Positions 36,796 through 47,296 are shown, numbered from the stretch's first letter. The stretch: 64,000 bases of DNA from Panonychus citri (GCF_014898815.1 NW_026515416.1:1-64000); one strand, 5' to 3'. Numbers and translations: made by a program. Notes: generated by a model not told the origin, from the letters alone.

Positions 36796-37922
36796 ATTTT
36801 CCATAGAAGTGGAGTGAGTGTTTTCACCGAGGGATGTTCAGGTTTACTTTATGAAATAGATGCTCAAGATACTTAATGGTCTGAAAATGCGATAATTTCC
36901 AATTCAAAGGTTTATATTGGTCAACCAGATCTTAATCGTATCATTGTTTTCCATACGCAACAATTAAACGTTGTCCATGTTATTGGAACTGACCCAAGAC
37001 CTAATCATCTTTGGCTGGTTCGAGGAGAAGTTGAAGATCGCATTTGGATTCTTAATTCTGGAACAGGTAAAAATGATTATTATTTGACGTTTATATCGAT
37101 ATTTGATTTTCTATTTGGTTTTTATTCAGACGATTTAATCGGAGGTAAAATTATTAATTCTGAACCTGAAAACTTTGGCTGGGATTCAATCTCTCGAGAT
37201 CAACAACGACACAATAGGAAAACTGTCTAAATAATCCGAATAACCCAATCAGGCCGAAATCATAATGTTATCCATCTTCAACCGATTGATGGTCATTTTG
37301 ATTTATAATCTTTTCAACCAATTCTTGGTCAACATATTCCACAATTCATCAAGTACTAGTCCAGTATCAACAACAATTATTGTCCAAAAAGTAACATCAA
37401 GTGGTAAGTTTCGCAATTAATCGATGATTAATTATTTCGACTAATCAATTAACTTTATTATTTCATTATTTTCTCCAATCAGGTCTAGAGTTTCTCTACG
37501 TTCGAACTACTCTTTCAATCGTAAATTGCGATTTCGTTTGGAAGAATGGAAACTATGACGCTCTTCTAGCATCAGGAACAATTAATCGTGAAGATTTACT
37601 CTATTTATCTCTAATTGATGAAAGATTTGAATTAATCAGTGGCATCGGTCGTCCTTCTAAAGGGTAATTAAACTAATCGAAATGAACTATTCAATTTTTT
37701 GATACTTTCTATGACATTATTGGTCTAACAATATTTTCTAAAAACTTTACTCTTAATTGTTAACAATTTAGATCACATAGATCAATGGCCGTTTCCAGAA
37801 TATCATCAATCGGAGCAATAACATCATCGGAAAGTGTATTTGTCGTCGATCTAAATAGTAACATGGTCCAATGTGAGACTCAAGAACATCGTCAAGAACC
37901 ATCGGTTATATTGTGGACTTAA
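36796..37922 (+). pseudogene. FSTL4/5-like C-terminal fragment, copy F1
   Basis: Follistatin-like 4/5 are secreted proteins with a C-terminal propeller-like region. Pieces here match it in order: VYIGQPDLNRIIVF and VIGTDPRPNHLWLV (family YVAQPTLDRVLVV, IGVDPLP), then after splice-like borders (37,066/37,130, 37,403/37,483, 37,663/37,772) GLEFLYDVRTTLSIV, LLYLSLIDERFELISG and a tail SVFVVDLNSNMVQCE...VILWT (family SLFLINGRQNTLRCE...VVWVGEV). Stops interrupt it at 36,874, about 37,228 and about 37,307. An inner exon present in F2 is missing. Introns are kept, so it came by DNA duplication and not retroposition. Confidence 0.7.
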
Positions 37923-38384
37923 AAGTCACAATTAACAAACGTCCAAAAATTTTAATTTCTCAATTAGTAAACAATTTATTAACCAATTGCGGTATAACCC
38001 TGACGAGGAAAAGTGATTAACAATAACAGTGGTATAAGGTTAGGATTGAAATCTCCTGAAATGAATGATAATCAAGTTTTACAAAACAATTAATCATCTG
38101 AGTAACTTTGATACTTTCTAATCGTTCATTGAACATATAATAAGTTTTTAATTTAATTTAATCACAATCACAATGATAATAATATTAATTTAGTAATAAC
38201 TGATTCCAATATTTAAAATTGTGATTCAGCAATCAAATTGTGGTCAATGTTTTTAGTTTAATTGCTTTACATCTTAAGGATGATCAATCAATTGATTGGG
38301 GAACATTAAAATTGTATATTTTTAATTCAATCTGAACAGGTAACAAATGTGAGTAAGACAATTTAAAATTAATCATGTTAATCA
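37923..38384. other. Non-coding sequence after F1
   Basis: AT-rich, no duplicated block or frame recognised. Confidence 0.5.
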
Positions 38385-38399
38385 CCAACAAATAGTTAA

Positions 38400-38575
38400 T
38401 GTTGATGATCAAACATTTATCCAAATGCAAATAAAGGTAATTTCCGTTAGTAAGTGTTTCCGTATCCTAAATTAATTAAACGTACCTCTATTCTAATAAG
38501 ATAATATTTGAAATAACACCAATATTTACTCATTTGCAGGTAACAAATTAATTGAACAGTAATTGCATCCTTTTA
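38400..38575 (-). repeat. Upstream-region fragment of the secreted-protein genes
   Basis: Matches 32,985-33,150 in the same orientation (ATCAAACATTTATCC, GTTTCCGTATCCTAAATTAA, CATTTGCAGGTAACAAATTA). That stretch lies upstream of S1's TATA box. No gene is attached, so this is an orphan upstream fragment. More diverged versions lie at about 40,105-40,240 and 50,240-50,375. Confidence 0.7.
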
Positions 38576-38869
38576 GGATTTATCCAGCGACTAATTTGTG
38601 TTTGATACTGTAAGTTCTGAAGTTTTTCATTAATATATTGAACAATTAGTACTAAGATCGATGGTATTATTTTCACCTCTTGTTCAAACTAAAAGCCTAA
38701 CTAAATGGAAAAGGTAAGCAAATAAACCAATCAACTAACAATTCAATTGATTAATTTTCTTTACGAATGAAGCTCAGAGCTTCAAGCTCTGTCGTCTAAA
38801 CTCTAACCATTCTATTCTTAGGTCTATCAGTCTCTCATGGAAATTTTTTTATTCTAATTACCCTTTAGA

Positions 38870-39230
38870 AGGGATGCCACCGATGCCACTGATTAATTCA
38901 AATCTTTCATCAATTAGAGATAAATAGAGTAAATCTTCACGATTAATTGTTCCTGATGCTAGAAGAGCGTCATAGTTTCCATTCTTCCAAACGAAATCGC
39001 AATTTACGATTGAAAGAGTAGTTCGAACATCGTAGAGAAACTCTAGACCTGATTGGAGAAAATAATGAAATAATAAAGTTAATTGATTAGTTGAAAGAAT
39101 CAATCATCGATTAATTGCGAAACTTACCACTTGATGTTACTTTTTGGACAATAATTGTTGTTGATACTGGACTAGTACTTGATGAATTGTGGAATATGTT
39201 GACCAAGAATTGATGATTTGGTGATATAAA
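38870..39230 (-). pseudogene. FSTL4/5-like fragment, inverted copy F3
   Basis: Two exon pieces on the minus strand (about 39,230-39,128 and about 39,052-38,870) with a short intron. They read SPNHQFLVN, STTIIVQKVTSSG, then LEFLYDVRTTLSIVNCDF...ERFELISGIGGIPSKG. They repeat part of F1 (37,340-37,663) in opposite orientation. F3 spans the joint between the end of F2 and the middle of F1, showing that F1 and F2 are different deletions of one ancestral gene. Confidence 0.7.
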
Positions 39231-39299
39231 TGGTTCCAAATCTGGCCACATTGCCTGTGGTTAGGTTAAGTCTGAGTCTAGGACAAGCTTAACTACCTT

Positions 39300-39367
39300 C
39301 TCAAGTCGGCGTCCGTAGTTTATGGTAGTTCAGCAGATCTACTTCGTAAATGAATAGATCGTTATTA
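39300..39367 (-). repeat. Inverted scrap of block U
   Basis: Reverse complement of 36,073-36,139 and 46,720-46,787 (GTAGATCTGCTGAACTACCG and flanks), joined directly to block V. Confidence 0.75.
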
Positions 39368-39880
39368 AGCCTTGTTCAATTCATGATTGAAAATGAAGAA
39401 GCAAACTGATAAATCATTCCTATGTAAACTGATAATCTAACTTTTGAAAGTTCGCCTTTCATACCCAAAATTTCTGGTAAATGATAAAATAACCAACATG
39501 AATTGAGTGAATTTTATGAAACTGAGCAAGCCAATTGTCAAACAAAAACATCAAATGATTATTTATATTTGTTCAAATGTTACAACAATTAACTTAATAG
39601 GGAACCATAAAATCAACTTTAGTTAACTGTTTCGCTGTTAATTTCTTGGTAAATGTCAACTTTATAGTGTTTTGAGTTTAAATTTGGTGACAAGGAAAAG
39701 GCACTTACAAAAACCCTGTAACCGAAATTGATACAGCCTATTAACATCATCTGATTGGATACCTTTGAGTTCATAATTAATTACCAAATTAATTTTGATC
39801 TAATCTCTCAAGAGTCTATCGGAGGCTAAAAAATTCGTCGGATCGACTCTTAACAGAATCTTTTCTTGTTCTCTAAAAGT

Positions 39881-40066
39881 TTAGAAATGATCACGAAACA
39901 GTTTAGCTTTAAATCGGAAAATGTCCAATTTATGATCAACTTCCGTATCTCGAGCATCCACTAGGTAATCAATGATCATTGCAAGCTCTCCAGCTGATAA
40001 ATAATTCTTCCTGCTGGACCTTTTGTCATTTTCTTGGTTCAATAGCTCTAAAACTTTGTGATGAAA
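39881..40066 (-). pseudogene. Orphan coding-like exon (unknown gene), open copy
   Basis: After a TTTTTTCAG acceptor the minus strand stays open for 61 codons: FHHKVLELLNQENDKRSS..., LSAGELAMIIDYLVDARD..., FRFKAKLFRDHF, stop. Composition is that of a charged helical protein. The copy in V2 (50,214-50,027) has two stops and a frame change, as expected of decaying coding sequence. I cannot name the family. Confidence 0.45.
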
Positions 40067-40548
40067 CTGAAAAAAGTTCTATTTCATACTCAACATTTCA
40101 AGTAATTGATCAAATATTTATTCAAGTTCAAATAGAGTTTATTTCCGTCAAATAGTAGTTCCGTATCCTTAAACATGTGTGAAAATTATTATGACGTGTT
40201 GATAGAAAACAATATTTGGTCATTCGCAGGTAGCTCATACCATGAGTCTCCTGAGTAAACAGAAATATGTACCATCGATGCTAATTATCACAGTTTTATG
40301 TAATAAAGAATTGAAATTATTGAAATTTATTTACAGAATTGGATAAATTATAATCATGTTAACTGTAAATTATCAGCAAATAAAATTCAGTTTGATTGTT
40401 ATATGAATGAAAGGATAAATTTCAATCAAAGTGCAATTCGTAGTATTTGATTACTGTTGATGTAGATAGTGAATATTGACTAATAGATCAACGTGATTTT
40501 AGATCAATTAAATGCTACAAAAATAAATGCTCATATTTTTAAAGAGAT

Positions 40549-40653
40549 TCAATCATCAGGTAATAATTTAGCTCCATTGATACCACGAACGGATACTTTT
40601 TTTGCCCTAACCAATCGACCGTTACCTGGTTTACAGGTGAAATACTGTTTACC
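40549..40653 (-). pseudogene. CAP-Gly domain C-terminal exon, copy 1
   Basis: After an ATTTCAG acceptor the frame reads GKQYFTCKPGNGRLVRAKKV, then SVRGINGAKLLPDD and a stop. This is the second half of a microtubule-binding CAP-Gly domain (dynactin p150: [20 protein letters not shown]). The first half, with its GKNDG-type groove, is not found upstream, so this is a lone exon. The V2 copy keeps GKRYF and VRPKK, closer to consensus. Confidence 0.6.
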
Positions 40654-42133
40654 CTGAAATTTTGATTACAAATAATTGAAACCATAATGAGTGAGTATTA
40701 GAGCTTGATGATAATTAATTGTTACTATTGAATTGAAACTAAATTGATACAAATAAAAAAGACCACAAGTACTTGAATTGTGTTTCAATTGATTGGAAAC
40801 TCATCATGATTACTATTGTTGATATAAGGTAAAATTAAAATAATAAATTTATTTATTTTGATATGGAATAAATAGTTGATCATTTAATTTAAAAGTCCAG
40901 CAAAAATTAAATCAAATTGATTCTTTCAACAATTCATAGTTAAATTTGAAAATTACTCTATGGAAAACTTTAAAGTTACTGTAAATTTAAATTCTGTAAC
41001 CATACAAACACAGAGATCAATGGTTAGATTAGATTGGTGATCGATTAGAAAATCAAATTGATCAAATACTAGCCGGATACAATTTGTTCATCCAAATTTG
41101 AAAGACAATTGTTGAGCTGCAATCGTTTACAATTTGATGAATCAACTGAAGATGAGGTGAAAGATTAAGTTGATTTTAGGGTAAAGTTCATTCATGTAAA
41201 CGTAATGTGGACTTGGATTTTTTTCTTGGGAAGTTTTTTTTTCCTCCAAACAATAAGTTGCACTAATGTTGATAGTAATTTTTGTTTACAATTAAGGATT
41301 TAACAATTAAAGGTGAAAAAGGGCAAAGATTTCATTGTTACATTTAATAAAATTTAACTTTTCTCTAAATGATGTTAATAACTAGGTAACCAGAAGTTGA
41401 GTCATTGAAGTGCTCATCAAAATCACCTGAACACAAAACAAATTGAACTAAACAATCAAAATACAACAAATGCAAAACAAATTAATGAAAGTTAGGTTCT
41501 TATGGATGTGCTAAAGTCGAAATAGTTTTTTTTCACCATCAGATGGCGACAATGGATGAGAAAAATTCGAAAAACAATCAGACAATTTTAAGCTGATTCT
41601 CAATTTCAAGTCGATGTTTTAACTCAATGATCGTCATTTGCCTCCATCTGTTGAACAATTTACGAAACAATTTAAAATTCTTTTTCGTCAGGTATACGAG
41701 CTTTTGACTCGTGATTAAAAAGAGCTAAAACTTTTAGAAACTTTTAATTTAGCCTAAAAACAAAGCCAAAGGATGGAAATAAATATCAATACCAAAATAT
41801 CTCCGCCTTCGCCATTCAGAAACAGAAAAATAACATTACAATTTAGATTAACCAGAGACCTCAACTTATCTCATTTTACAGGACATTTCACCGAGTTTCC
41901 AATGAGGTTTTCTGGGAAAACTTTTTTTCACTTTTGGGTATTTAGACCTCAGACTCGAGTTTGGGCGATAATCAACAAAACACCGTAAGTATTAAATCGT
42001 ATCTGTTAGTCGATTAAAACTTTCAATGATTGACTTGTTGAATCAATTTCGTTTAATCATAATGATAATTTCCTTAATTAACAGAATAATAATAAAAAAA
42101 ATACTGACAAAAGTGCAAGAAACAATTTATACA

Positions 42134-42733
42134 GGGCGTAACAACCAAATATCCGGACTTTTGACGCTTTACCATTTCTAGGCTATTTATTACGTCAGAG
42201 TTTTTTCTTCGCGATTCAACAGAAAAAATGTGAAAGTTTTGTTGTGTTCTGATTCAGAACTTTTCCATAAAGCCGTTACCGAGCAGTGGCCTCTTAAAGT
42301 CGGAAAAGTGGTACATTTAGATGCAAAACTTTTTTCGAGAAATTTTTTCTGGCCATTTAAAAGTTCTTTAGTATTCAAGACAAAAAATTTCATTTCAATG
42401 CACTAGCTGGTCTGGAATCAGTGCCTATTTGTTTTATTCAGTAGCCTAATTGGCCTTATGGTAAACTTGTTAAACGACTAACGATGAAGATTAAATTGGC
42501 CTAAATACTAATTTCGGCATCGGGAATTTACTAGGACTCAATTTCAAGACAATCAAAAAAGGCAAATAATATCAAATAATTGTTGTTTTTTTAATTTACA
42601 ATAAATTTTAATTTCATTCGTTTACGGCCATGGCATCGATGCTAAGTACCAATTTTTTTCTTAATCAGTTTTTTTTATATTTTTACTCTTTTCTTTTTTC
42701 TATTGTTTTTTATATATATAGAGCTCGGTAGCG
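42134..42733. other. Unclassified insert after block V, possibly a transposon end
   Basis: Block V similarity stops sharply at 42,133 and CAGGGCGTAACAACCAAATA follows, which looks like a DNA-transposon tip. I could not find its inverted partner in the window. The 67-codon minus frame at 42,190-42,393 is not recognisable. Confidence 0.35.
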
Positions 42734-42982
42734 ATGGGCGCCGGTGGTCTCACCCCACCAAGGGATGAGAATTCCTCCGATGAGGATAGCCCAATCCCCC
42801 CAATTATTGACTCCGATCCAGAGGACACTAGAGATGAAGAAGAAGATGATGATGAGGTAAAAAATTTTTTGCATCCAAACTTTTTGTTACAACTTTTTTA
42901 GTTAATTTTTGCTTTTTTTCACTATTATTTGTATTTTTTGCTTCAGGTTGCGAACCAAAATCATGTTTTGAGCCCGGATTGA
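42734..42982 (+). CDS. Possible two-exon acidic mini-gene
   Basis: The ATG at 42,734 opens MGAGGLTPPRDENSSDEDSP...DTRDEEEDDDE. A GTAAAA donor at 42,857 and a TTGCTTCAG acceptor ending at 42,946 lead in phase 0 to VANQNHVLSPD and a stop (52 residues). The first exon is clearly more GC-rich than its surroundings. It could be a real short acidic protein, or a captured exon from another gene or mobile element. There is no paralogue in the window. Confidence 0.35.
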
Positions 42983-43102
42983 TATTTCCATTCAATTAAA
43001 AAGATTAAGGGGTCTTATTTAAAACGAAACCCTGAAACTGATGAAAATAAGTTGACCTGTGGATATTATGTGGATAATAATGATAATCAGAAAAAAAAAT
43101 CA

Positions 43103-43138
43103 GAAAGAGAGAGAAAATCGAGGGAGAGAGAGAGACCA

Positions 43139-43181
<43 letters not shown>
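43103..43181 (+). repeat. (GA)n microsatellite
   Basis: Long GA-rich run, with an uninterrupted core of about 20 units at 43,144-43,181, abutting the 3' end of the MULE relic. Confidence 0.9.
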
Positions 43182-43185
<4 letters not shown>

Positions 43186-43199
43186 GAAAACGAGAAAAA

Positions 43200-43646
43200 T
43201 ATTATACTTACTTGTTATCACCAATAACTAAAATCGTAGTTAGTTAGAATTGAGGAGCATTCGTACCATGTGTTGAGTCAATGCTTATGATTTTTTGTCC
43301 GTATTTGTTTAACATGAAACATTGTGTCTCATTCATTATCGTAAGCATGAATTGATTGTGACCTTTCTCGTATAATAATACTGGGTTATCCGGCAGTTCC
43401 TTAAACTGTTCCATCCACATTTCGACGCTCAAAATATCATCAGAATGTTTTTTATATTGCTTAGTAAATAAAAAGATGCTTCGATATTTTGGATGTCATT
43501 AGCCGTAACAAGGTGTTTTCTTTCTAATTTAGATTCGAGTGAAGTTCGTATTCGTACGTTTTTTTGTGTCGACCTAAGTTAGATGAATTGATGAAAGTCC
43601 TTTCACAAATATCACACAAAAACTTAATAGAATCACAATTATCCAT
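43200..43646 (-). pseudogene. MULE-type transposase relic with N-terminal C2H2 finger
   Basis: The minus strand from the ATG at 43,646 reads MDNCDSIKFLCDICERTFIN...LGRHKKT, a C2H2 finger lacking a clean second His. Downstream comes PKYRSIFLFTKQY...SVEMWMEQF and GQKIISIDSTHGTNAPQF, then a stop, LTTILVIGDN and a GTAAGT donor. The SIDSTHGTN block, with the catalytic-type Asp, is characteristic of Mutator-like transposases. Frame changes near 43,530 and the in-frame stop mark it as dead and truncated; the rest of the catalytic domain is absent. Confidence 0.65.
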
Positions 43647-43773
43647 GATATAATTTAATCTAATTAAATTTCAAATTTAGAAACAACTAAAAACATTTAA
43701 TTAAAGCAAAATATAAAAGGTGAATAGGAATTTATTGGTAACATCCTGATGGATGCAATGAGTTAACATTTAA

Positions 43774-43829
43774 GCTACAGGGTATGTACTGTAGCTCCTC
43801 CTGTGGAGGAAAGTTGTTCCAGACAACTT
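43774..43829. other. Three abutting perfect hairpins
   Basis: GCTACAG/CTGTAGC (43,774-43,795, loop 8), TCCTCC/GGAGGA (43,796-43,810, loop 3) and AAGTTGT/ACAACTT (43,811-43,829, loop 5) follow each other with no base between them. The stretch is less AT-rich than its surroundings. Function unknown. Confidence 0.8.
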
Positions 43830-44127
43830 CAGGGAGGGAAATTACAATAGATTTGATTTACTAATTATTAGGTAAAAACAAAAGAAAATTTATAAATTAT
43901 ATTAATTGACTGGTGGTTAGTTTGATTGTCCAAAGGTCCACTTTGATGATTGTAAATAAGTACCAAGGGTTGAGGTGGAAGTGGAGATGAGGTCCAAATA
44001 AGTTTAACTCATTAGGTATGATACAAAGAAATGGAGAAAATAAAATTAGAATTTAAATCTTTTAAAATGTGAAAGCAATTATTTTGATTATAAATGTGAG
44101 GTAATTTTAATCAATTTGTTTAACTGT

Positions 44128-44222
44128 ATTTAAAGTATAAAGTTTAAAGTATAAAGTTTAAAGTATAAAGTTTAAAGTATAAAGTTTAAAGTATAAAGTT
44201 TAAAGTATAAAGTTTAAAGTAT
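44128..44222 (+). repeat. 14-bp minisatellite
   Basis: About seven tandem copies of TTTAAAGTATAAAG, nearly perfect, ending in GTATGAG. Confidence 0.95.
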
Positions 44223-44712
44223 GAGTTAGAGAAAAGAAAGTTGTATCAAATTACCAACAAAACTTACCAAGAGAACAGAAATGGTTGAAGTTATTACGAC
44301 GCAACAAGAGTCTCAGTTTTAAGAGTAACAAAAAACAACTGAAGTAACTGTTGAACTATCGTGATTTCGGTACCAACTTGATCCGTGTGACAAGATAAAC
44401 AATAATAACATGAAATTAAATTTTAAATTCACAGGTAAAGTTAATTAAATTAAAGTTTATCAGGAGCGATAAAAAATTTTCATATTTTTTAGGAAATACT
44501 ATTGATTAATTCTGCCATCTATTGGAATAAATCATAATCATGGAGATTTAAAGATGCGGTCAGAATTGCGGCTTACGTAATACGTAACAAAAACTATACA
44601 TGTGATGAGAACCATCATCTGAATCTATTCTGAAAATTCGGTAAAGATTGGACCAAAATTACGATCGCTATCGTTCCACGAAATTTTGACTTTTCTTCGC
44701 TCAGACAAATAT
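44223..44712. other. Unclassified sequence before block W copy 2
   Basis: No coding sequence recognised. Contains CTGCCATCTATTGG near 44,514, resembling the CCATCTGT ends of the dispersed repeats. Confidence 0.45.
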
Positions 44713-46307
44713 CAAACATTCCGGGAGTAAAGGTTAACCAAAAGGCTTCTAGTAATTTAATACCAAAGGAGTATGATGACCAGTAGTGGACAAACACAAT
44801 AGGAGTGAGAAAATTTTTCCAAAAACTAATCTTAAATTATTATATTCTCATAATAATAAAGAGATGATGATGATTAAGGAGAGAGAGAGCAATCAACCAG
44901 CCGAAAGGTAAACAAGTAATTCAGTTAAATTGCAAATGTTTCTATGAGTAAATCAATCGAAAAAGTTAATCAAGTTAAACTTAATTCTGTTATCAATTAA
45001 AAGGATATCCGATTAGACGGAAAAACAAAAAGTTGATTGTTAACCATTGGCTTTGAAATGATTAAGTAAATCCTGTGGATATTAAGATAATAACAGGAGA
45101 AAAAAAGTTTTCCAACTAATCATTTACAATTAGAATCATAATATATATTGTTAATCAGTTAACAATACATGTTAATCATAAAGATCCAATGAAGAAAAAA
45201 ATACTATTAGGGTGTTCAAACATGACCGGGTCTCAGTTAATTTCTATCATCCCAGAAATTATATTTTTATTTCAAATTGATCAGCAACTAATTCTCATTG
45301 GAAAATTCAGATAAAACGATAATCCAAGATGGCGTCCAATTTTGGCGCTATTTTATATAAAATAGGTCAGATTTTCGTTTATCTCGATTTCAATCTGAAA
45401 AATATTCAAAAATTTCTGTTCGAAATTGAAAATTTTTTCTTCTATGCTATTCTCAACTCCATGAGAGTCTCATGTAAAAAAATCTGGTTCGAATCTCAAC
45501 CGGATGAAATTTTATAACAATTTTAATCGAAAGGGGGAAGAGTTTTAATCAGATTGAAATCATGCTTTTTGTTGAACCCATGTTAAATTTCCATAGAGAA
45601 AAAGGGTAAAAATTGACCTTTTTTTGGTCTCAAAATTGATCGCCAAAACGGATTTTGTTCAAACTTCATTTTCTTGATAAGTAAGTGAGCTGATTCGTTT
45701 GCAATAGAAATTAAGTTTCCGAAGTGACCGCAATCGATTGAGACCCGGCCATGTTTGAACACCCTAATAATTGATTACAATCAAATTTAATTTTGATTCT
45801 CACTGTTTAAGATGGTGAAAGGTTCACATGCTGTGCCATAGGTTATTATACAATACCTAATAACTGAATCTCAGTTTTTTGCTTCATGTTGATTAAATCA
45901 CTCACACCAAAGGCAATTACTAAACCAAATAATCATCCATTTATGCTCATCGGATCTTGTCATCATCATTATTATCATCATTATCATCATCAGTCAACCT
46001 TCATTTACAAAACAATTGCTCAACAATACCAACATTTAGCTGTCGTTGGTAAATTTTCACAATGTCAACATCCAATCCATTGTCTTGTAACTTACAATTT
46101 AAGTTTTTTTGTCTCAACTTTTATATATAAATTCAACTCTTTTGCCTCCCTCATCATCATCTTCATCATCCCTCTATTCATCATCGTGACCCTTTTTTAC
46201 AGTTTAGATAAACAAAATGTTATAAATATGTAAGGTCAACAACAGTGTAAAGATTCAAGATTTACCATGATATCATCAAAATGTCAAGTCAAGCAAAAGG
46301 AGATTCA
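44713..46307 (+). repeat. Block W, copy 2 (interrupted by a MITE)
   Basis: 44,713-45,200 and 45,767-46,307 together match 52,590-53,618 in order; the intervening 555 bases are the inserted element. The (CAT)n tract near 45,960 is 12 bases longer than in copy 3. Confidence 0.9.
45210..45764. mobile_element. Non-autonomous TA-target transposon (MITE), 555 bp
   Basis: Terminal inverted repeats begin GGGTGTTCAAACATGACCGG at the left and match the right end over 26 bases with one mismatch. TA flanks both ends (45,208-45,209 and 45,765-45,766). No transposase frame is present. Block W copy 3 has the uninterrupted site near 53,073. TA duplication points to a Tc1/mariner-type mobiliser (inference). 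Confidence 0.85.
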
Positions 46308-46795
46308 GCTCCATCTGTCGGCCGTTTCACGGGCGAAATTCGAAACTTCAAAAGCGCGTAAAATAAACTCAATCAGTCAAAATTCGCGAAAAAAATTCTT
46401 TTTTCATTAGTGATCGCAAGTTTATAATTTTTTAGAATAAAATCAGAAGAAAAAGTTCATTTTTGTTGGAAAGGAATAAATCGATTACGGTTGAATAATA
46501 CTTGAACATTATCTTGATCATCAATTTTGGGAGCGTTGAAATGTTAATTTCCAATATCCTCTTGAAACAGAATTTTCAATGTTTTTGTCAGTTGTACGTG
46601 ATTTAAGGGAAATAAATACAATCAAACTATTTATCAATTGTCTTTTTTATTTTTTATAATCGATTTTGCGAAATTACAATTAATGACAAATGTTCATTTG
46701 TTTTGATAGGTAACAATGTTTAATAACGATCTATTCATTTACGAAGTAGATCTGCTGAACTACCGTAAACTACGGATGCCGACTTGAGCAGGTAG

Positions 46796-47296
46796 TTAAA
46801 CTACAGTTGGAGTTTGAGGTAGAGTTGAAGCTCCACTTCCTTTGGTACAACCAATGCGACCATCTCCATAACCAGTTTCCACACACTTTTTAAGCGATTC
46901 ACGGTCCAACTCTTTAACAGATTTTAGAGTAGGCATCGTTGGTGAAGCAGTTGGAGTTGTTGATAAAGATAAGCCTTGACCTTGAGTTGTTGGAGTTGGA
47001 GGTAGAGGTGAAACTTTGCCTGCAAATAAACTTGATTCGGTACAATCAACGTTGTTAGTATTGTCCAAACACTTTTTATCCGATTCACTATTAATGTCCG
47101 AATCTGAGTCTTCTTCGTCAGATTTTAGAGAAGGCATCGTTGGTGAAGCAGTTGTAATGAAATCTGCACTTAATGTTGGGTTTTCACGACGACTTCGACT
47201 GTTATTAATAGAAGAACTTTCACTTTTTCCAATCTGCATGGAAATAGTTACAATCACCACGATGAAGACGAAACTTGAAAATTGGAAAACTTTCAT
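46796..47296 (-). CDS. Secreted protein family member S4 with two Cys-containing repeats
   Basis: 166 residues from the ATG at 47,296. It has the family signal peptide (MKVFQFSSFVFIVVIVTISM...) and then RSRREN, a furin-type site. Two tandem units follow, each starting TASPTMPxLKS and holding KKC...C: KKCLDNTNNVDC and KKCVETGYGDGRIGC, each ending in a Pro/Thr-rich LPPTPT or LPQTPT stretch. Four cysteines in total. The layout resembles a precursor releasing repeated small domains. The frame is intact. The TATA promoter is at 47,401-47,408. I do not recognise the family. Confidence 0.75.
   Translation of the reverse strand: MKVFQFSSFVFIVVIVTISMQIGKSESSSINNSRSRRENPTLSADFITTASPTMPSLKSDEEDSDSDINSESDKKCLDNTNNVDCTESSLFAGKVSPLPPTPTTQGQGLSLSTTPTASPTMPTLKSVKELDRESLKKCVETGYGDGRIGCTKGSGASTLPQTPTVV

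Larger units (their letters stand above)
35667..37345 (+). repeat. Block U, copy 1
   Basis: Direct duplicate of 46,309-48,260, starting at the dispersed CTCCATCTGTCGG end. It carries a secreted-protein remnant on the minus strand and the start of an FSTL4/5-like remnant on the plus strand. Copies differ by a deletion removing a signal peptide here and by added coding repeats in copy 2. Confidence 0.85.
39421..42133 (+). repeat. Block V, copy 1
   Basis: Direct duplicate of 49,553-52,238. It begins with a mutated version of the secreted-gene promoter (TTTCATAC instead of TTTTATAC at 39,453-39,462), contains two minus-strand exon-like frames and ends with block T. Divergence from copy 2 is higher than between the palindrome arms, suggesting an older duplication. 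Confidence 0.85.

Noticed and set aside
45329..45517. 62-codon frame inside the MITE
   Set aside because: It lies within a 555-bp non-autonomous element, has no transposase motif, and is AT-rich chance coding.
45886..46233. His-rich frame starting MLIKSLTPKAITK in W2, repeated at 53,193
   Set aside because: The His run is a (CAT)n repeat, the C-termini differ between copies (a stop appears at 53,394), and there is no signal or domain.
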